Source: Agelas oroides
Taxonomy: Eukaryota; Porifera; Demospongiae; Agelasida; Agelasidae
Direction of reading: 5' to 3'
Assembly: GCA_949130485.1 (NCBI GenBank)
Contig: OX422184.1
Location: 25,651,674 to 25,715,673, forward strand
DNA: 64,000 nt
Shown here one piece after another: positions 54,193-64,000 of the stretch. The number at the start of each line of letters is the position of its first letter. Position 1 is the stretch's first letter. Position numbers and translations under genes: made by a program. The notes under the pieces are model-generated. The model was given only the letters and a program-made list of their open reading frames with translations, did no database searches and had not been told where the DNA came from.

Positions 54193-57100
54193 CTGTCGTG
54201 TGAAAGGGAGTGAAAGTAGTCAAATCTAAACAGTATATTGTGCAAGTTCCAGAGTTAATGCATATTCTTTTTTATAAGTTTTCCTTTCTTATATGAAATA
54301 CCATTCCTTTAAATCATTATAGTTAATAGTACATCGTATGGTGCATTAAATAAGTATTGCACCACAGTATTGCACCACAGCCTGTGAGTGTTTGAGAGAC
54401 ATAGCATGTAGCCTCAAAACTCAAGCTTTCCATTCCAGATTCTGCCTCACAGCTTCGGAAGAAAATGGAATTGAAACTCTAATGGGGCATCTACAAACTA
54501 TATTATAAACGTTGTGACATATTCTCACCCTCAGCAATATATATTTGAACATGTACATACATACACACTGTTTTGAAACAAACTGTGCACACACACCCTA
54601 GTTCTTGGCCGGGTGGCCATCCCAGTCTCGTGCTGCCTTTTCCAACAGTTGGAGTCTGCAATGGAGTTGAAAGGACTATGCTGCGAGAGGGGGTACGGTC
54701 TGTGCATGGGGAGGTTAGAGGAAGGTGCATGTCAACACACATACATTACGGCTGTCAACCCACTGTCTTTAGCACCGTATACATGCAATGTCATAAATGC
54801 GTAGTCATTTTATTGAGCATCTTCATCAGTGCAAGTAGATCACAGACCCTGTCAAACTGTTAGCAGTAATCCCATGTTAATTTAGCCTCGTTCCCAGGCT
54901 TCCCCGCTCCGGAATGTGAATATATGTACGTGGGGAGAGCCTGGTATCTTTTCTCACATGAGCATGACATAATCGAAAAAGGACCAGAGGTTTTAGAACA
55001 GAAAGGCATCGTTGAACACGTTGTTCAACCAACTATGCATTCATCGCTCAGTATGTATGATATTCGCCCCCTTATAGCTAGGTATGTGTAGTAAGTTGGC
55101 CGCTACCTTCGCTCTTTTTCTCCCATGCACAATCAAGGTCTTTTACCCCCTTTCTACCTTTGACAATGCTCACGTGAGAAAAATACCAGGCCTGTACAAC
55201 TTCAATGTTCGCATTCTGGAGCGGGAGAGCCTGGGAACGAGGCTAATGTGTTAAGACTGCTATTATTTAGGACCAAAACTAGTCACAGAAGCAATCTCAG
55301 AAGCTGCCAATTTATTTTCTAGACAGCATGACTCCATAGATCCTTTGTGGTTATGCACAAATTGATCATTCAGTACCCCCCAAATCTTGATAGACTAACT
55401 AGCTCAGCACTCCAACAGTTTAACACACCCTGCTAATCCTTACCACTGTAGAAGCTCTTGAAGGTGCGTGGTCCCTGGCTGCGTGAATCCAGCCCCATCA
55501 ACTGAGAGGCCTGCATCAGGGTTGCCTTGTCTACTGTATCACTGTGTGTAACCAGCATCGTCTGACAGAGAAGAAGAAGGGACATACGTATAGAGTCAGT
55601 CCCAACCCATACTCTAGAGCCTCACCCCAGCTCCTCATTACCGTGGAAACAAGGCTACATTCTTTAGTCAGTTGAATAACAAACAGATGTAAAACATAAA
55701 AATAAAACTAGTGAGATGATTCATCATCATGGGGCGAGCCTGAGCATAGTCTCGTGCCCAGCCCCTCCCCGCACGTGCGAGAAAGAGGGCCTGGTGTTCT
55801 GAACGACTTTTCTTGTCACAGCTCCCCGATCTGAGAGCTCGAATCAGATTGCAGAACGCGTAATTATATGCGATGACGTAGAAATCGAGCACGCGATCTA
55901 GTATGCATGCAGTGCATGGGGAATGCAATAATTACATTCTTTACGCCGTTCAACCCCGCCCCATGTGACAAGAAATGTCACTCAGAACACCAGACCCTCT
56001 TCCCGCTTTTCGGGGGAGGGGTCTGGGCACGAGACTAGCCTGAGCAAGCAGCAAACTGCTGATTTACTAATTTGTCATGGCAGGATTTGTCACTGTCAAC
56101 TGTTTAAGCCAAACGGGGGGAGGACATATGTCTAAGTCCTCACCAGAGATACTAAGTATCACATGTGCCAGCTGTTTCTCCAGCCAGGGCAGCTAATGTG
56201 GCTACACATGCATGGACTAAGCTTTACACCGAAATCACGAGCTAAATTCCTGGGGTTTAGCTGAGTGCCGTTTATGCACAGCCCTTACCTCAGTGAAGCG
56301 ACCTCAACCACCCGGTCCATATCAGTAAATTTGTACCGCCTGTGAGCAGACTGCCGTTGATAGTTTGTAGAAGCACAAAACAGAATTAAGTTGCCGCGCA
56401 TGCTTCAACTTCAGCCCTCTTCGCTCCGGGTCATCGACACTGCACCCTAGCCTGACAGTAGCCTTCCACTGACCTTCACGTGCTTCATGATATCGATGAT
56501 ATGATCGATCTTCGTGAAATATTTGAATGCGTTTATTTCAAATTTACGGTAAGTGGTCGGTCCAAACAAACCAACAAGTATACACCGTGCGCAATGCAGT
56601 CACGCTAGTGTGGGGCTCGCTCAGGCTCGCCCCAATAAAAAAAACACGAAATATACTAGAGGAATGCAGGGCATTGTGGGGCGAGCCTGAGCAAGCAGTA
56701 TGCCAAGGACTACAATTGCGCATGCGCAGTTCGTACACACGCGCGCGTACCCCTTCGCACTTGTGTCGAAGTTGGCGTGGCGTTTAGTAAGAAGTAAAGT
56801 GCTGTTTGCTTACTGTGCCTCATCCAAGTGTAGAAATGACAAAGGCAGCGTTGTACATTATTCACACAGGAATGACCTCGTAATTGAAAGTCTTCAATTC
56901 TTGGCCAACCCACATCTAGTTTTCTGCTTAGGGGTGAGAAACAATGAATTGGTTTGGAAGAGGCTAACATGCAATTTTTTGTGTACACAATCACCGTTAT
57001 GGTTTATCAATTTTTGTTGTAAACAACATGACATTACACTAATAACAATATAAAAGTGATGACATAATATTTCCTGTTTGCATGAGAGCTTACATTGGAG

Positions 57101-60100
57101 TTTCTATCAACCAAATGAGCTTCAAATGGTAGTTTTTTTACACATTGCCAGTGAGTTAGTGGATGTTGGTTGGTTCAGTTTTTCCATTAGGGCTGTGTCA
57201 TTGCTATCTCAACACCATTGTTGGTAGCCACAAAAGTTTTCCATTTTTTCTATGACATTTTCTCTGAGAGTTTCTACTCCAGGTTGCTGAACGTCGTGCT
57301 GGCTAGAAAAGTCTATATTTGCATCATCATTGTCTCTGGCAGATTGTGTAGTGGAGACAATTGTGGCAAATGCTTCCCATTCTTGCTTACCTGGGTAGCC
57401 TCGTTCCCAGGCTCTCCCCGCTAAGAAGGGCCCTCCCCCCTCTTAGTGGGGAGAGCCTGGGAATTAAAGATCACCTGACGGATGGTGTCCTTTTCCTCCT
57501 TGACGTCGGCTTCTTCTCTTGCGGTCACGGAAGCCATGTATGCTAATACGCTATTGGAAGCCCTACATACTTCATGCGACCAAGCGCGGCGCGCGGGTGA
57601 TTCTCTTGCGGTCACGGAAGCCATGTATGCGAATGCGAAGCCCTACATACTTCGTGCGACCAAGCGCGGCGCGCGGGTGACGGTCGTACGATAATGATAA
57701 TAATGATAATAATGATAATAATGATAATACATATATGAAATCTCCCAGTTGTACCGTCTATGTGGGGCTCGCTCAGGCTCGCCCCAATTATAATCACAAA
57801 CGCAGCAAACTGTTCGTACAAACATTTTCTTGGCGTGCTAGTCTCATTCCAGATCACCAGACCTGGGAACGTAGAATTGACCGTCAAAATATTTTTGCGG
57901 GTGTCCTAGACCACGAAAATTTTGCAACACGAAAATTTCCAGATCTACGGTATGTCTACTGTATCACTGTCTGTAACCAGCATTGTCTGAGTCATTCCCA
58001 ACCCATATTCTAGAGCCTTATTCCCATGCAGCTCCTCGCTCCAATGCTAAGCAACCTCCATGCATAATCTGCATGTATATGTAAGATCTTATACTTCTGA
58101 AAGTCTAAGAAAGTTGCAACAGTGTGTACTAGAGGAGACTTCCATATTAATTCACACGGTCAAGAAAACTGATGTACTTTGGCATGAGCAGCAGGAACTG
58201 ATGCTCCTGAACTTGAGGGTCAGATCCTTTTCACAGTTAATAAGGCTTAGGGAGGACAAAGCAGACCGGAGCAGAAGGACTAATGTGTACTGGGTTTTGC
58301 AGAATCTTTGCAACGCTACTTAGAATGCATAAAGCGAAAACCGTAGTACTTCCTTATATGGAAGTCAAAGTTTGCACCGCTGAGGCTATACCATTATCTA
58401 ATTATGTGACTATGTAGGAGGTAACATTGTTCACAGCCACTTAATTATCAATCAAACACAGCTTTAACGCCTAGCGCTTGCATGTTGCAAAGATTCTGCC
58501 CTGACTGGGACTAACCTGTGACTGGGACTGGATTGGAGGTAGCTTGAGTTTTACGTCGGATGCACTCGTCTCTCTCCCACTTTCTTCACCCTCCACATTT
58601 CCACTCCCCTCGCCTCCAACAGCTCCTGAAGTTGCAGACACAAGAGGATGATCCCTGGTACTGAGTGTCGGAGTCGGGCGTCTGTCAAGAATAGAGATGT
58701 GATACGTATATTATAATTAATAACTTAACTCTTGGACTACATTATAGTCATCCAAGCCATGCAACGACTCCATCACTCCTTCTAGCTATAATTACTACAG
58801 AGGTTTTCAGGTTGCTTGTCAAACAGTAAAAGCTGCAAGTGCAAACTCCACTATGTAAAATAACCACTAACCAGATTTAACACTGTTCAGCAAAGCCTGC
58901 TTGTGTAACAACTGAACTCAATGGTTAGTTTAAACAAGTGGACTTTGCATATGGTACTTGTGCAGTTTGACAAGCAACCTGTATGACACAGCTCTCACAG
59001 CTCTTGGACTACACTATATTCAATTAAGACCATTTCTCACCCTCTAAAAAGTGAGAGATGGTATAGCTTGATATACAGCTCTGCATGCACTCACAGGGCC
59101 GGCGGAGCCAGTCCGGTTGCTCAGGCCATGGCCGGACCAATTTTTGAGACTTTCCAAGATTTTTCGAGCGGCCACATGTTCGTGCAGGCTAGAAATATGC
59201 GTGCTTGTCACCTGCAAGCTAAGTGCCGGCGATGCCAGGCTAATATAGCATAGTTCGGCCCTGGCTGCAGCGTTCGTCGCTTGCATGGCTGAGCGAATTT
59301 CGTGCTGCCGGGATCTGGGAACTAGGCTAAAACTACATGTAGCCACGTGGTTGCGTAGCAGACTAGGTAACTACAGCTGTTGTTTCTACACTCACAGCTA
59401 TTGAAAGTGCAGCATACCTGGTGCCAATACAAACCACACATTTGTAACAGTGTTGTGCACCTAGATCTGATTCCCTGTGCCTCACCCCCTTTGTAGCTTA
59501 TATTAGCCTCGTACCCAGGCTCCTCCCCTGCAGAAATTCTGCAGGGGAGGAGCCAGGCTAGCTTATATTTCACGACACGTTTATGCTTGAGAATTTGAGA
59601 TGGACAGGACAAGTTGAGTTAGGTCAGTAGTTTTGCATCAGCACCCACTTTGTTTAAGACCTGCCGCCTCAACTGTCATCATCACCTTCCAAGCCCATGC
59701 CCACTTTTAATGGCCGTAGCACCGTGGATTTGCTAGTAACAAATAACAAATATTGACCGCCCGCCCGCACACAAATCGAGTAAGTGTGAAACAATAAATG
59801 TGGTTTGCCTGGCCTTACATTTGTGTTTTGCAGGCTTAAAAAAAGATCTTGATACAAGGAGAAACGTGTATACTATAGACTGTTCACATAACATATGTAC
59901 CTGACATTGTATGGGCTTGTGATGTAGGGAGAAGATCTTATGTAGCTTGAGCTAACAGGAGGAGGCAAGCGGGTACCAGGCCGTGGAGCTTGGAGTGTGC
60001 TCTCTTCACTTGCACCTGTCATGTTTCAAGAGTAGATACAATATGTGAAGAACAGAAAATATTTGTCTGCCATGATACAAAACCAGCAGGCCAACTTTGT

Positions 60101-61245
60101 CCCATCATACTGATAAGACACTTCTTATGGGTGCCAATACGGCCCGTGTGTGTTTCCATTTCTATTGGGCATCAAATCAGCCATACCATATACTCACATA
60201 GCCTCGTTCCCAGGCCCTCACCCAGCTTCCCGTCGCAGTTAACCGTACTGCAAGCAACTGTGAGAGTCTGGTTGCACGAGATTGCATAACCAGACTTTTG
60301 CCAGCTAGACTAAACCTGCCAAACACTGTTTGATCACTTACAATACTCTGAAGTGGAGTTTGACTAGCCTCGTTCACATGCAGGCCCTCGCCCAGCTTCC
60401 CGTCACTTGCAGTACGGTTAACCGACTAACCGTACTGCAAGCGACAGGAAGCTGGGCGAGGGCCTGTGAACGAGGCTAATACTCACAGTTGAGTGTTGAG
60501 TTGCCTGATTTGATTGAGCTGTGTTCAAGGCACTCAGTGAACCTTTGCTGTGACTAGGATATACGCTGTGAGTCTGGGAGTGAAGCCAGGAGCTCCACAC
60601 GGTGTTGCTCCTCGCGCATGGCCAGGACACAAGGCGCTCCACACCCTTACTGATATGAGCTGTTGATAGTAGTCTCTCCTGGCCATGTGAGTGGAGAGGA
60701 CAAAGCGGTGTTGCTCCTCCCGCATGGCCAGGACACAAGGCTACGCTCTATCGTAAAGTCTGTTTACCTGCCACTCGCACTGAAGGGGGCGGGGCTACGT
60801 CGCTCTGTCTGCTTTCCTCCTCACTCCCGCCTTCCTCCTTCCCTCTTCCTTCCTTCTCGCCTCCTTCTCCCGGACGGTAAATGTCTGGCGTAGCGTGGAC
60901 GTACAACCGCGTGTTTGACGAAAACATACCCCAACGTTCCTTGGGGGCGGGGCTCGAGACTTGGGCGTGTTTGCCTGTGCGAGAAAGAAGTGGACTCTCT
61001 GCGTTTCTCTTCTGTTCTAATCGACGCCACGACATTTTCATGGCTTGCTGATGGTTGGCGATGTTTGTGACGGCAGTCTGTGCCTGTCTGTCCAACTTGT
61101 CCATTTCTTTCTGCAGTTGGACGTTCACCTTCTGCAGACCGATCATTGTCCGCGGAGACGTTTCCGCAAACTGCCCCGGGCCGAATCGCTTGCGGGCGAC
61201 TGGACTGTGCGCATATCTTGACTGAACAGCAGGGCTTGAAGTCAT
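54063..61245 (-). CDS. Unrecognised coiled-coil protein gene
   Basis: Exons on the minus strand: 61245-60768 (ATG start), about 60740-60651, 60573-60487, perhaps a 22-nt exon 60363-60342, 60015-59901, 58681-58516, 55561-55444, 54699-54597 and 54192-54063 (TGA stop). From 60573 to the stop every junction fits in phase with GT-AG borders; the join between the first two exons does not fit (phase 1 against 0 and a 27-nt gap). The protein, about 400 residues, has a basic N-terminus, a helix with heptads (VQLQKEMDKLDRQAQTAVTN), low-complexity Ser/Pro stretches and an acidic-aromatic C-terminus ending EEEYY. No signal peptide or known domain. I cannot assign a function. The introns are full of palindromic elements. 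Confidence 0.6.
54597..54699 (-). CDS. Coiled-coil gene exon
   Basis: Acceptor cctccccatgcacag, donor aactagg|gtgtgt, phase 1 to 2. Encodes RTPSRSIVLSTPLQTPTVGK and GSTRLGWPPGQEL. Ser/Thr-Pro sites suggest a disordered, phosphorylatable segment. Confidence 0.65.
54883..55245. mobile_element. Inverted-end element of the CCTCGTTCCCAGGC family
   Basis: tagcctcgttcccaggcttc and agcctgggaacgaggcta form the ends; gctccggaatgtgaa and ttcgcattctggagc pair just inside, and cacatgagcat pairs with atgctcacgtg. 363 bp, in an intron of the coiled-coil gene. Confidence 0.8.
55444..55561 (-). CDS. Coiled-coil gene exon
   Basis: Acceptor cttcttctctgtcag, donor tacagtg|gtaagg, phase 0 to 1. Encodes TMLVTHSDTVDKATLMQ, ASQLMGLDSRSQGPRTF and KSFYS. 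A truncated duplicate lies near 57950. Confidence 0.72.
55747..56037. mobile_element. Inverted-end element, 70-bp arms
   Basis: tagtctcgtgcccagcccct ... tgaacgacttttcttgtcac is mirrored by gtgacaagaaatgtcactca ... ggggtctgggcacgagacta. 291 bp. A GTGTGGGGCGAGCCTGAGC motif lies directly to its left. Confidence 0.82.
56330..56640. repeat. Dispersed repeat with GTGTGGGGCTC end, copy 3
   Basis: Matches 33290-33612 along its length (tcgtgaaatatttgaatgcg, gcgcaatgcagtcacgctag). Confidence 0.75.
57396..57463. repeat. Palindromic repeat, CCTCGTTCCCAGGC family
   Basis: tagcctcgttcccaggctct / gagagcctggga with gctaagaaggg / cctcttagtgg pairing in the stem. Confidence 0.8.
57510..57680. repeat. Tandem duplication, 2 x about 85 bp
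   Basis: tctcttgcggtcacggaagc ... gaccaagcgcggcgcgcggg occurs twice in a row; followed by an (ATAATG/ATAATA)n tract at 57690-57730. Confidence 0.9.
57950..58065 (-). pseudogene. Truncated duplicate of coiled-coil gene exon 55444-55561
   Basis: 57950-57990 (gtctactgtatcactgtctg taaccagcattgtctga) matches the 5' end of the exon and its acceptor region; the homology continues into the flanking intron (cattcccaacccatattcta, as at 55597-55620). The rest of the exon is absent. Confidence 0.7.
58060..58323 (+). CDS. Possible small gene or exon, 87 codons
   Basis: Plus strand, opposite to the surrounding gene. The last 70 residues look protein-like (LQQCVLEETSILIHTVKKTD, WHEQQELMLLNLRVRSFS, YWVLQNLCNAT-stop), with helical Leu/Glu patterning. 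No family recognised, no domain, no promoter. Could be the last exon of a retrocopy or chance. Confidence 0.3.
   Translation: MHNLHVYVRSYTSESLRKLQQCVLEETSILIHTVKKTDVLWHEQQELMLLNLRVRSFSQLIRLREDKADRSRRTNVYWVLQNLCNAT
58516..58681 (-). CDS. Coiled-coil gene exon
   Basis: Acceptor ctctattcttgacag, donor cagtcacag|gttagt, phase 2 to 0. Encodes RPTPTLSTRDHPLVSATSG, a Gly/Glu-rich part (GGEGSGNVEGEESGRE) and KLKLPPIQSQSQ. Likely disordered. Confidence 0.68.
58690..59090. other. Intron with an inverted pair
   Basis: ggttgcttgtcaaac at 58810 and gtttgacaagcaacctgt at 58965 are inverted; taactcttggactacattat and agctcttggactacactata are similar and direct. Likely a small element, 58735-59010. No exon. 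Confidence 0.45.
59096..59262. mobile_element. AGGGCCGGCGGAGCC-type MITE
   Basis: cagggccggcggagccagtc at the left and gttcggccctgg at the right. Interior ggccatggccggaccaattt resembles the ggtccggccatatt end near 4978. Confidence 0.5.
59504..59560. repeat. 57-bp near-perfect palindrome
   Basis: tagcctcgtacccaggctcc tcccctgcagaa / ttctgcagggga ggagccaggcta. Confidence 0.88.
59901..60015 (-). CDS. Coiled-coil gene exon
   Basis: Acceptor gaaacatgacag, donor aatgtcag|gtacat, phase 1 to 2. Encodes ASEESTLQAPRPGTRLPPP and VSSSYIRSSPYITSPYNV. Pro/Ser/Tyr-rich. Confidence 0.62.
60342..60363 (-). CDS. Candidate 22-nt micro-exon
   Basis: tcaaactccacttcagagta tt between gaggctag and the strong donor gtaagtga. 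It starts in phase 0 and ends in phase 1, exactly the adapter needed between 60487 and 60015. The acceptor is the last bases of a palindromic repeat (60365-60478) and lacks a pyrimidine tract, so this is tentative. Confidence 0.3.
60365..60478. repeat. 114-bp near-perfect palindrome
   Basis: tagcctcgttcacatgcagg ... cagtacggttaacc / taaccgtactgcaag ... gggcctgtgaacgaggcta. A related, less perfect relative is at 60198-60250. Would extrude as a long hairpin. Confidence 0.92.
60487..60573 (-). CDS. Coiled-coil gene exon
   Basis: Acceptor cttcactcccag, donor tcaact|gtgagt, phase 0-0. Encodes THSVYPSHSKGSLSALN and TAQSNQATQHST. Confidence 0.55.
60651..60740 (-). CDS. Coiled-coil gene exon
   Basis: Encodes LAMREEQHRFVLSTHMAR and RDYYQQLIS, donor ctcatatca|gtaagg, phase 0 end. 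The 5' border is unsure (tag at 60741 or gggag at 60717). A duplicate of the first 35 bases (ccttgtgtcctggccatgcg) lies at 60600-60635 downstream on the minus strand, suggesting a small tandem duplication. Confidence 0.5.
60768..61245 (-). CDS. Coiled-coil gene, first coding exon
   Basis: ATG at 61245, donor gtggcag|gtaaac at 60768, phase 1. Encodes MTSSPAVQSRYAHSPVARKR, then RTMIGLQKVNVQLQKEMDKL (coiled coil, about residues 33-75), basic/Ser-rich sequence and a Glu/Gly-rich end (GEGGEKEGRGKEEGGSEEE). The start was chosen as the first ATG of a CpG-richer stretch; no upstream in-frame ATG is nearby. Confidence 0.65.
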
Positions 61246-61499
61246 TGCAAATTACCAGCGTATCATTATACCGTAGCAGAGTGGAACAAACAAGTGGGAG
61301 GGGCTGTGTGCGATTTTCGAATTTGGACGCGGTTTTTACGGAAATACGTATACTTCCGTGTTATCAGGCTTGACTTTAACCCCTCGGCCACTGCAGATCT
61401 TTTGTAAGGAAAGCTTGAGAACGAGGCTGACTTACGTACAGCAAACAAGTAGAGGTATAATATGAGAAAAGTCCTGTGTGGCTCATGATTGTAAATTAC

Positions 61500-61745
61500 T
61501 CTAGCCAATGAAACATTTATTTTGATGATGGTAACTGCATGTGTGGCTAGAATGACTCATGATTGTTGAAGTTTCTTGATTACTCTAGCCAATGAAAAAT
61601 TTATTTTTATGATGGATGATGGTAACTGCATGTGTGGCTAGAATGACTCATGATTGTTGAAGTTTCTTGATTACTCTAGCCAATGAAAATTTTATTTTTA
61701 TGATGGATGATGGTAACTGCATAGTTACTGAAAATAACAGTTTCA
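61500..61745. repeat. Tandem repeat, 91-bp unit x 2.7
   Basis: ggctagaatgactcatgatt ... cttgattactctagccaatg recurs with a period of 91 bp; the last copy is inverted in part (ggctggagtaatcaagaaag). Confidence 0.9.
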
Positions 61746-61796
61746 GTGGCTGGAGTAATCAAGAAAGTTTTAAATATAATAGGATATAAAAGAGTT

Positions 61797-62389
61797 TTAG
61801 TGTAAATGTTTATAAAAAGTTTCACTGTTCATGCTTGGACGTTCTGACTGGAGATCAATGGGATCACACAGAGCTGCATTTCCAGGCATGTTTGCAAAAG
61901 ATCTAGCCCCCTGATAGACATAATAGAGGTTCTTAACAAGGCAAAGCTCAAGTGGCAACCTATCCACCCCATCATTTTGCTGTATGGCTGTCTCTCTTCT
62001 CACTCCACATTGCAGCAAGTCTGTTACAGAAGATGTGGTGGTTCTTCCCATACCCCAGTTGATAGGGCTGGTGGTGTAAAAAGTGAATGCTTTACTTCTC
62101 TGATTCTCTGGTCATATGGAAATATCTTCTCTTGTTCATGCAAGATATAGATACACTACACACAAGGAAAATGCAAGCTACTGTGACTCTGACAGAAAGG
62201 AAGAGTACCTCTGCGCCTGCACGCTTTGACCAGTAGCAGATAGCACCCTTGTAGGGTGAACAACTGTTGCATGCTCCCTGCTGGATCTCTAACACAGCAG
62301 TACTGTCCTTCAGTGCCTGTTTATAGTAGTAATCACTCCTCCTCTCAATCAACAGTTTTCCACTCATGACCACAATGTAGTCTTGGCAA
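61797..62389 (-). CDS. Unrecognised gene, last two exons (gene Z)
   Basis: Exon 62389-62209 (acceptor ctaatgaatttgcag, donor gcagag|gtactc, phase 2 to 0) encodes CQDYIVVMSGKLLIERRS, DYYYKQALKDSTAVLEIQ and ACNSCSPYKGAICYWSKR. Exon 62099-61797 (weak acceptor gagaatcag) encodes SKAFTFYTTSPINWGMGR, LLQCGVRRETAIQQND, LVKNLYYVYQGARSFANMPG and a stop. The 108-nt intron and matching phase support the join. Five cysteines over about 160 residues suggest disulphides or metal binding. Earlier exons probably lie in 62.4-62.7 kb (a GCTG|GTGAGA donor is at about 62604) but were not resolved. Family unknown. Confidence 0.5.
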
Positions 62390-62639
62390 CTGCAAATTCA
62401 TTAGAGAACACTACTGCAAGACATACTATAAGTTGCAAAATTTCATGATTATTACGCTGGTAAATTCTGCACTTTTGTTTATACTCAGAGCACTGTAGAA
62501 GGGACACAGTACTCCATCGCTGGCATCAAACTTAAATGATACTACTGTTAGTAGATACAAGTACAAATGCTTTTCGCATTCAATTCTTACTAGACATCTC
62601 ACCAGCATTGAAGCGAGAACTACAGTTTGATGTTACCTT

Positions 62640-64000
62640 GTTCTTTTTTCAAGTTTCCTGAGATAGGCTAATACACAGTAAGCTATAGCTCTGTCCAGGT
62701 GTGTAGCACCAATTCAGAAGAGAATAAGGTAAGCAAGCTACTAAGGGCTGCATGCATTTTAAATGTCGGGTACAATGGCCTGTATTCAATGTTGGATAAT
62801 ATCACTTGTGACCATTTGTGAGCTGACCATTGAGCTGCTGCATGTTGGGATAAGTGGGATCTATAATATCCTCAGCTCAGTTTTATCTTATCAGTTTTAC
62901 ATAATTGCCTACGCTTTAGATAAAATTGGCAACATTTTAAGATTCATATCAATCTGCATGGGAGACAACCAACATGACTACAAGCTTTGGCTGGGATGGC
63001 AGTGAAGGTACATGTACATAATATGTTGCATGTACAATGTACACCTTAGAGTATTCCAGTGTACACATTAGTGGAATTATCTCATATTCCCTTCATTTCT
63101 ACTCCCTCCCATCCTTCCCCCTCTCTCCCTCACGTCCCTCCCTCCCATCCCCCCCTCCCAATCCTCTCCCTCTCCCTCCCCCCCTCCCTGTCGGTGATCT
63201 GCAATCCCTCCCCCTCCCTCCCTCCCTTCTCCCTCCTCCCCCCCTTCCCTCTCTCCTCTCCCCTCCCACCACCCCTCCCTCCCTTCTCCCTTGGGGAATG
63301 AATACATAGCCACAGAAGCAGAAGCTCTCAAAGAAGAATCTGTGGCTTCTGTAGTAGAATTTATTTCGAGGTTGATGTGCTGAAACTTGTCCCTACTGCA
63401 GTAAGGGGTACAATTTGGACGAAATGACAAAATCATTGAAAATGTGAAAGTACTTACTAGATGCTTTGCAATTCCATGAGCAATCAAAATTCCTGGCCGC
63501 ATTGATATTTCCTCGTTGATAAAATTTCTGAGAAAATTTTATCGCAGTGATAATATTTTTGAGCAATCAAATTCATCATAAAAATAGGTTATCTTTCAAG
63601 CAACACAAACCAAACTTCTATTACCACAAATGGGAAGACTACTGAACATTAGCATGAACCACTTCTGTTTGTTATACCGCATGTACAGACTACAGGAGGG
63701 TTGAAAGAGTCTCTAAAAGAAAATTGTAAATAACCAGTAAAAAATTACCAGAGCCTATATATACATGTATGTTCAGCTGAATCGTCAGCTCACCAATGCT
63801 CATGAGTGATGGTTTTTCTTTGCAATGATCACAGTGAATGCAGCTCTCAGTAGCTTGTTTACTACCTTACTCTTCTGTTCTTTTTCACAGCTCTTCTCTT
63901 CTGAATAGCTGTTGCACACCAGACCTGGACAGAGCTACAGCTTACTGTGCATCAGTCTTGCTCATCAAACTCAAAACTAATGCAGGATGGAACTGATGAG
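62640..64000. other. Right flank, no gene resolved
   Basis: No exon could be supported. Contains a C-rich tract (63090-63295) and AT-rich DNA. Confidence 0.45.
63090..63295. repeat. (CCCTCC)n low-complexity tract
   Basis: C/T-rich on the plus strand (ccctccctcccttctccctc). Proline-rich frames on the plus strand and Gly/Glu-rich frames on the minus strand are artefacts. Confidence 0.95.

Noticed and set aside
63037-63502. Proline-rich protein
   Set aside because: Low-complexity CCCTCC tract; all three frames show the same composition.

Overview
The window looks like nuclear DNA of an invertebrate animal, most likely a sponge (demosponge). This is inferred from spliced genes with GT-AG introns, a death-fold signalling gene with a protein kinase and ZU5/UPA/Death modules, a Penelope-like reverse transcriptase relic, pogo/Harbinger/hAT-like remnants, short TTAGGG-type tracts and very many small palindromic elements. 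No bacterial operon, tRNA or rRNA was seen. Another early-branching animal cannot be excluded from sequence alone.

Coding content is sparse and lies mostly on the minus strand. (1) At 1.98-6.13 kb is a partial gene built from one Death-domain exon and four short linker exons, all in phase 1-1. It runs off the left edge. (2) At 13.4-24.1 kb is the best gene. Read 5' to 3' on the minus strand it encodes Death - linker - Death - linker - protein kinase - coiled coil - ZU5 - UPA - linker - Death - stop. Nearly all exon junctions were checked by hand and fit in phase; the UPA-internal junction does not. A further Death exon at 32.8-33.1 kb is frameshifted. (3) At 54.1-61.2 kb is a multi-exon coiled-coil protein that I do not recognise. 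(4) At 61.8-62.4 kb are the last two exons of another unrecognised gene. Long open frames elsewhere (2.6-4.1, 49-53.7 and 63.1-63.3 kb) are translations of tandem repeats.

The rest is repeat-dominated. Three segmental copies (A 5.7-8.1 plus 12.07-13.05 kb, B 23.8-25.4 kb, C 32.7-37.2 kb) each carry a Death-domain exon and flanks. Copy A is split by a 4-kb palindromic transposon complex (8.10-12.07 kb); a related unit abuts copy B (21.85-23.78 kb). The complex carries a small 33-codon first exon with a splice donor that stays open in all three copies. A 1.4-kb minisatellite fills one intron of the first gene. Five unrelated minisatellite or low-complexity arrays sit between 49.2 and 52.7 kb, and a sixth at 53.4-53.7 kb.

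The kinase gene probably acts as an intracellular death-fold adaptor kinase: Death domains recruit partners, the kinase signals, and ZU5-UPA-Death resembles the tail of UNC5/PIDD-type proteins. That role is inferred from domain content only.
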